Shown: piece by piece, positions 15,630 to 19,369 of the stretch | Layout: each line of letters begins with the position of its first letter | How positions within the stretch are numbered: position 1 is the stretch's first letter | Assembly (NCBI GenBank): GCA_017508315.1 | Contig: JAFVZE010000305.1 | Location: forward strand, 1-19,369 | Length of the DNA: 19,369 nucleotides | Direction: 5' to 3' | DNA from: Kiritimatiellia bacterium | GTDB lineage: Bacteria; Verrucomicrobiota; Kiritimatiellia; RFP12; UBA1067 | Made by a program: the position numbers and the translations under genes | The notes under the pieces: model-generated | What the model was told of the DNA's origin: nothing | What the model saw: the letters and a program-made list of their open reading frames with translations, nothing else | The model's database searches: none

Positions 15630-16719
15630 CGAAACGCCGCGTTCCGATCGTGTCGCCATCGCGTTTTTCGGCTTGCGCAATGCCGGAAAATCGACGTTGA
15701 TCAACGAATTGACGCGCAAGAACGTCGCCATCGTCAGCGATGTTCCGGGGACGACCACCGATCCGGTTTCCAAGGCGATGGAGATTTCTCCGCTCGGAGC
15801 GTGTCTCATCACCGACACCGCGGGACTCGACGACGAGGGCGAGCTCGGGAAAATGCGGGTGGAGAAGTCGCTTGCCGTTCTCGCCGCTGCCGATGTCGCG
15901 GTCTGGGTCGACGACGGGCGGGAAAGCGTCTGGCGGCAGACGGTGGAGGAAGAGTGCCGCCGGCGCAACGTGGCGTTTATCTTCCATCGCCGCGAGGAAG
16001 GGGTCGAAAAACTGAAAGAGCGGATATGCGCGCTGAAACTTTCCGACCGCGAACCGGGATTGCTGGAGGGGCTTGTCGAGCGTGGCGAGCGGGTGCTTTG
16101 CGTCTGCCCTATCGACGGCAGCGCACCCAAAGGCAGGCTTATTCTGCCGCAGGTGCAGCTTATCCGCGAATGTCTCGACCGCGGCGTGTGGGTGGAGGTC
16201 TGCCAACCGTCGCAGCTGCGGGAATGCGGCGGGAAGGGGAAGTGGGATCTGGTGGTAACCGACTCGCAGGCGTTTGCCGAAGTAGATGCCGCGCTGCCCG
16301 CTTCGCGGCGGCTTACGAGTTTTTCAATCCTCTTCGCCCGGCGCAAAGGCGATCTCGGGGCCTACATCGAAGGTCTTTCGCGTATAAGGGATCTGAAGGA
16401 CGGTGACAAGGTGCTTGTGCTGGAGGGCTGCGCGCATCACCGGCAGTGCGATGATATCGGCACGGTCAAGATTCCGAAAGCGATAAGAAAACTTTCCGGC
16501 GCGGATGTGGAATTCGTGTTCGACCGCACGGCCGATTCCGTCGACGACTGCAGGCTCGTGGTCCAGTGCGGAAGCTGCATGCTGACCCGCCGCGAGGTGC
16601 TGCGGAGGATCGAACAGGCGCGCGCCGCCGGGATTCCGGTTGTCAATTACGGAATGGTGCTGGCCAAGGCGGCGGGATTGGACAAATCGTTCGATTTCGC
16701 GTCCCGCCCGGCAAGGTGA
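15616..16719 (+). CDS. hydF: HydF-like [FeFe]-hydrogenase maturation GTPase (diverged)
   Basis: A 367-residue HydF-type protein, the GTPase scaffold on which the 2Fe subcluster of [FeFe] hydrogenase is assembled before transfer to HydA. N-terminal G domain: P-loop 'GLRNAGKS' (19-26), 'SDVPGTTTDPV' (41-51) and 'DTAGLDDEGELG' (67-78), all HydF-typical. C-terminal cluster domain: 'EGCAHHRQCDDIGTVKIP' with C272 and H274, and 'QCGSCMLTRREV' with C318 and C321, then 'VVNYGMVLA'. Oddities: the His preceding the CxxC in many HydFs is Q317, and the guanine-specificity motif NKxD is not recognisable where expected ('FIFHRREE', 121-128). Slightly shorter than the usual ~400 residues. GGTGGAG at 15603-15609 is its ribosome site. 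No hydE, hydG or hydA is in the window. Overlap with pth implies co-transcription from the prs promoter. Confidence 0.88.
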   Translation: MAGLDETPRSDRVAIAFFGLRNAGKSTLINELTRKNVAIVSDVPGTTTDPVSKAMEISPLGACLITDTAGLDDEGELGKMRVEKSLAVLAAADVAVWVDDGRESVWRQTVEEECRRRNVAFIFHRREEGVEKLKERICALKLSDREPGLLEGLVERGERVLCVCPIDGSAPKGRLILPQVQLIRECLDRGVWVEVCQPSQLRECGGKGKWDLVVTDSQAFAEVDAALPASRRLTSFSILFARRKGDLGAYIEGLSRIRDLKDGDKVLVLEGCAHHRQCDDIGTVKIPKAIRKLSGADVEFVFDRTADSVDDCRLVVQCGSCMLTRREVLRRIEQARAAGIPVVNYGMVLAKAAGLDKSFDFASRPAR

Positions 16720-16739
16720 CGGTAGTCAGGTTAAAAAAA

Positions 16740-16748
16740 TGATATAAT
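16740..16748 (+). promoter_or_regulatory. Extended -10 promoter upstream of the rpiB-glyA fusion gene
   Basis: TGATATAAT preceded by an A-run (16733-16739) and followed by ATTCCG, nearly identical to the prs promoter (TGATATAATATTC). No -35 match at 17-bp spacing. The start codon is 31 bases past the hexamer, with AAGGAG at 16768-16773. Confidence 0.75.
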
Positions 16749-16779
16749 ATTCCGCAAGTTTCATCTCAAGGAGTTCTAA

Positions 16780-18459
<1,680 letters not shown>

Positions 18460-18487
18460 AACGGCTGACGTTTTTACGGTGGAAACG

Positions 18488-18513
18488 AGCCCTGCGCGAA
18501 AATGCGCAGGGCT
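18488..18513 (+). terminator. Hairpin terminator after rpiB-glyA
   Basis: A perfect 10-bp stem (AGCCCTGCGC at 18488-18497 pairing with GCGCAGGGCT at 18504-18513) around a 6-base loop GAAAAT, 28 bases after the stop codon. The following T-tract is short (TTT when the last stem base is counted), so termination may be imperfect, but stem quality and position are convincing. Confidence 0.75.
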
Positions 18514-18589
18514 TTCGCATACGCAAGATTGCGCTCGCTTTCCGCCGTCCGTGGTTCGAGACGTTGTTGCTTCTTTACTTTAAAAACTT

Positions 18590-18920
18590 TTTTGGTTAAC
18601 ATACAAATATATTGTGGATGGTTTGACGGTGCAGGAAGCACTCAGATGTTATGCGGCCATAGCACTTCTCGGCAATGATCGTGCGTCAAATGTATTGTTT
18701 TACACTAATGGGCTGCCTCGTGGTATATGCTCAAGAATTCAAGAATTTGCCAAGTGATGAATAGTGTGTAAGTGAGTTGACTAACTTGAATGTTACAAGT
18801 GCTATGAAAGTTTTTGCCGGGCTTTCGGCTTCACAATTGGGTATGGGGTGTGTTGCGACAAATTTTGCAAATCAGGTGCCGGCCGATTATAAGGTAAAGA
18901 TGCTGGAATTTATGAAATAA
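18590..18920 (+). pseudogene. Possible decayed gene remnants in the glyA-ileS gap
   Basis: Between the glyA hairpin and the ileS promoter no intact gene is found and the sequence is clearly more AT-rich than its surroundings. Two short open stretches look protein-like: about 18590-18757 (ending at a TGA; contains 'YKYIVDGLTVQEALRCYAAI' and 'GICSRIQEFAK') and 18765-18920 in another frame (contains 'SAMKVFAGLSASQLGMGC' and ends 'VKMLEFMK' before TAA). Neither has a good start and ribosome site, and they are separated by several stops, so together they may be the relic of one frameshifted, partly deleted gene, or of two. I do not recognise the family. The alternative is that this is ordinary non-coding spacer. 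Confidence 0.35.
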
Positions 18921-18989
18921 CGTTTTTCAGGAGAATAATGTGATGATTCCCGGTCGTAGGATTTGGAAGCGCCTGCTTCGTGACGATTT

Positions 18990-18998
18990 TGGTATAAT
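18990..18998 (+). promoter_or_regulatory. Extended -10 promoter upstream of ileS
   Basis: TGGTATAAT in the context ATTTTGGTATAATATATC, matching the other four promoters. The position 17 bp upstream (18970-18975, CGCCTG) is not a -35. The ileS ATG is 32 bases past the hexamer; there is no space for a long leader or T-box. Confidence 0.75.
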
Positions 18999-19030
18999 AT
19001 ATCGAAATTGTCCGAAAGGTGGTTCAGAAA

Positions 19031-19369
19031 ATGTTCAAATCGGTATCCAACAAAGTCGCATTCCCCGAGATGGAGGAAAAGGTTCTCGCTTTCTGGAAGG
19101 AGAATTCGACCTTTGAGAAGTCTTTGAAGAAGAACAAAGGCAAAGAGCAGTACAAGTTTTACGACGGGCCTCCGTTCGCCACCGGACTTCCGCATTACGG
19201 CCATCTGTTGGCCGGCATCATCAAGGACATCGTTCCGCGCTACCAGACGATGCGCGGCAAATACGTCGAACGCCGTTTCGGCTGGGATACGCACGGACTT
19301 CCCATCGAAGCGCTCGCCCAGGACGCGCTCGGCGTCGCGGGCGCGCCGGAAATCAAGGCGCTCGGCGTC
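19031..19369 (+). CDS. ileS: Isoleucyl-tRNA synthetase, type 2 (eukaryote-like), N-terminal part (3' truncated by window)
   Basis: The frame starts at ATG 19031 behind AAAGGTGG (19015-19022) and is open to the window end, giving the first 113 residues. It is a class I aminoacyl-tRNA synthetase: 'YDGPPFATGLPHYGHLLAG' (44-62) holds the HIGH-type motif HYGH at 55-58, and 'VERRFGWDTHGLPIE' follows. The words 'PPFATGLPHYGH' and 'VPRYQTMRGKYVERRFGWD' are those of the type 2, eukaryote-like IleS rather than the common bacterial type 1 ('PPYANGDIHIGHA'). Type 2 enzymes are known for low sensitivity to mupirocin. The enzyme charges tRNA-Ile in the cytoplasm; the editing and KMSKS regions lie outside the window. 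Confidence 0.93.
   Translation, partial: MFKSVSNKVAFPEMEEKVLAFWKENSTFEKSLKKNKGKEQYKFYDGPPFATGLPHYGHLLAGIIKDIVPRYQTMRGKYVERRFGWDTHGLPIEALAQDALGVAGAPEIKALGV

Noticed and set aside
18999..19030. T-box or other leader regulator before ileS
   Set aside because: The promoter leaves only about 25 bases of leader, with no room for a T-box, and no such structure is visible.
18943..19115. Small plus-strand frame starting with ATG after AGGAG at 18929-18933
   Set aside because: It runs through the ileS promoter and out of frame into ileS; more likely chance or part of the decayed region.
18887..19294. 135-codon minus-strand frame spanning the ileS promoter
   Set aside because: It overlaps the ileS 5' coding region and the ileS promoter, and encodes nothing recognisable.

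Overview
This is a bacterial chromosomal window that is almost fully coding, with nearly every real gene on the + strand. The long minus-strand reading frames are GC-driven shadows. The organism looks like an anaerobic, fairly high-GC member of the PVC group, most plausibly Lentisphaerota/Victivallales-like. That placement is inferred from a combination of features: DUF4838 and FAD_oxidored carbohydrate-type genes, an exosortase, a hydrogenase-maturation GTPase (HydF), a eukaryote-like (type 2) isoleucyl-tRNA synthetase, and AT-rich -10 promoters in a GC-rich genome. It needs a marker-gene tree to confirm.

Layout. (1) 1-2688: the 3' end of a DUF4838 glycoside-hydrolase-like gene overlaps an exported FAD-dependent oxidoreductase gene; base and codon use here is visibly less GC-rich than downstream. 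(2) 2788-12028: a promoter followed by seven tightly packed genes that read as one operon of about 9.2 kb: NifU-like Fe-S scaffold, DUF1846 protein, a large unrecognised protein, a lone OppB/DppB-type permease, endonuclease IV (nfo), an exosortase fused to EpsI, and a WecA-like glycosyl-1-phosphate transferase fused to a CapD/FlaA1-type N-terminal module. Five of the six junctions are overlaps of 4-7 bases. (3) 12038-14034: ilvB-ilvN (acetolactate synthase), apparently transcribed from a promoter so close to ilvB that the mRNA may be leaderless. (4) 14038-16719: prs-pth-hydF (PRPP synthetase, peptidyl-tRNA hydrolase, HydF GTPase). (5) 16740-18513: a single gene encoding RpiB fused in frame to GlyA, ending in a hairpin. 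(6) 18514-18990: an AT-richer stretch with no intact gene but two short open stretches that look like a decayed gene. (7) 18990-end: promoter and 5' part of ileS.

How the genes fit together: regions 3-6 are core metabolism and translation. Ribose-5-phosphate isomerase, PRPP synthetase and serine hydroxymethyltransferase together supply PRPP and one-carbon units for nucleotide synthesis, and ilvBN supplies branched-chain amino acids. The end of region 2 (exosortase-EpsI plus lipid-linked sugar initiation) points to cell-surface polysaccharide and PEP-CTERM-type protein sorting, although no PEP-CTERM substrate is visible here.

I found no CRISPR array, tRNA, rRNA, insertion sequence or defence system. 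The most noteworthy items are the RpiB-GlyA fusion, the WecA/CapD-N fusion, a possible pseudokinase fold in the unrecognised 648-aa protein, a HydF with a degenerate guanine-specificity motif, and five copies of the same extended -10 promoter with no matching -35.
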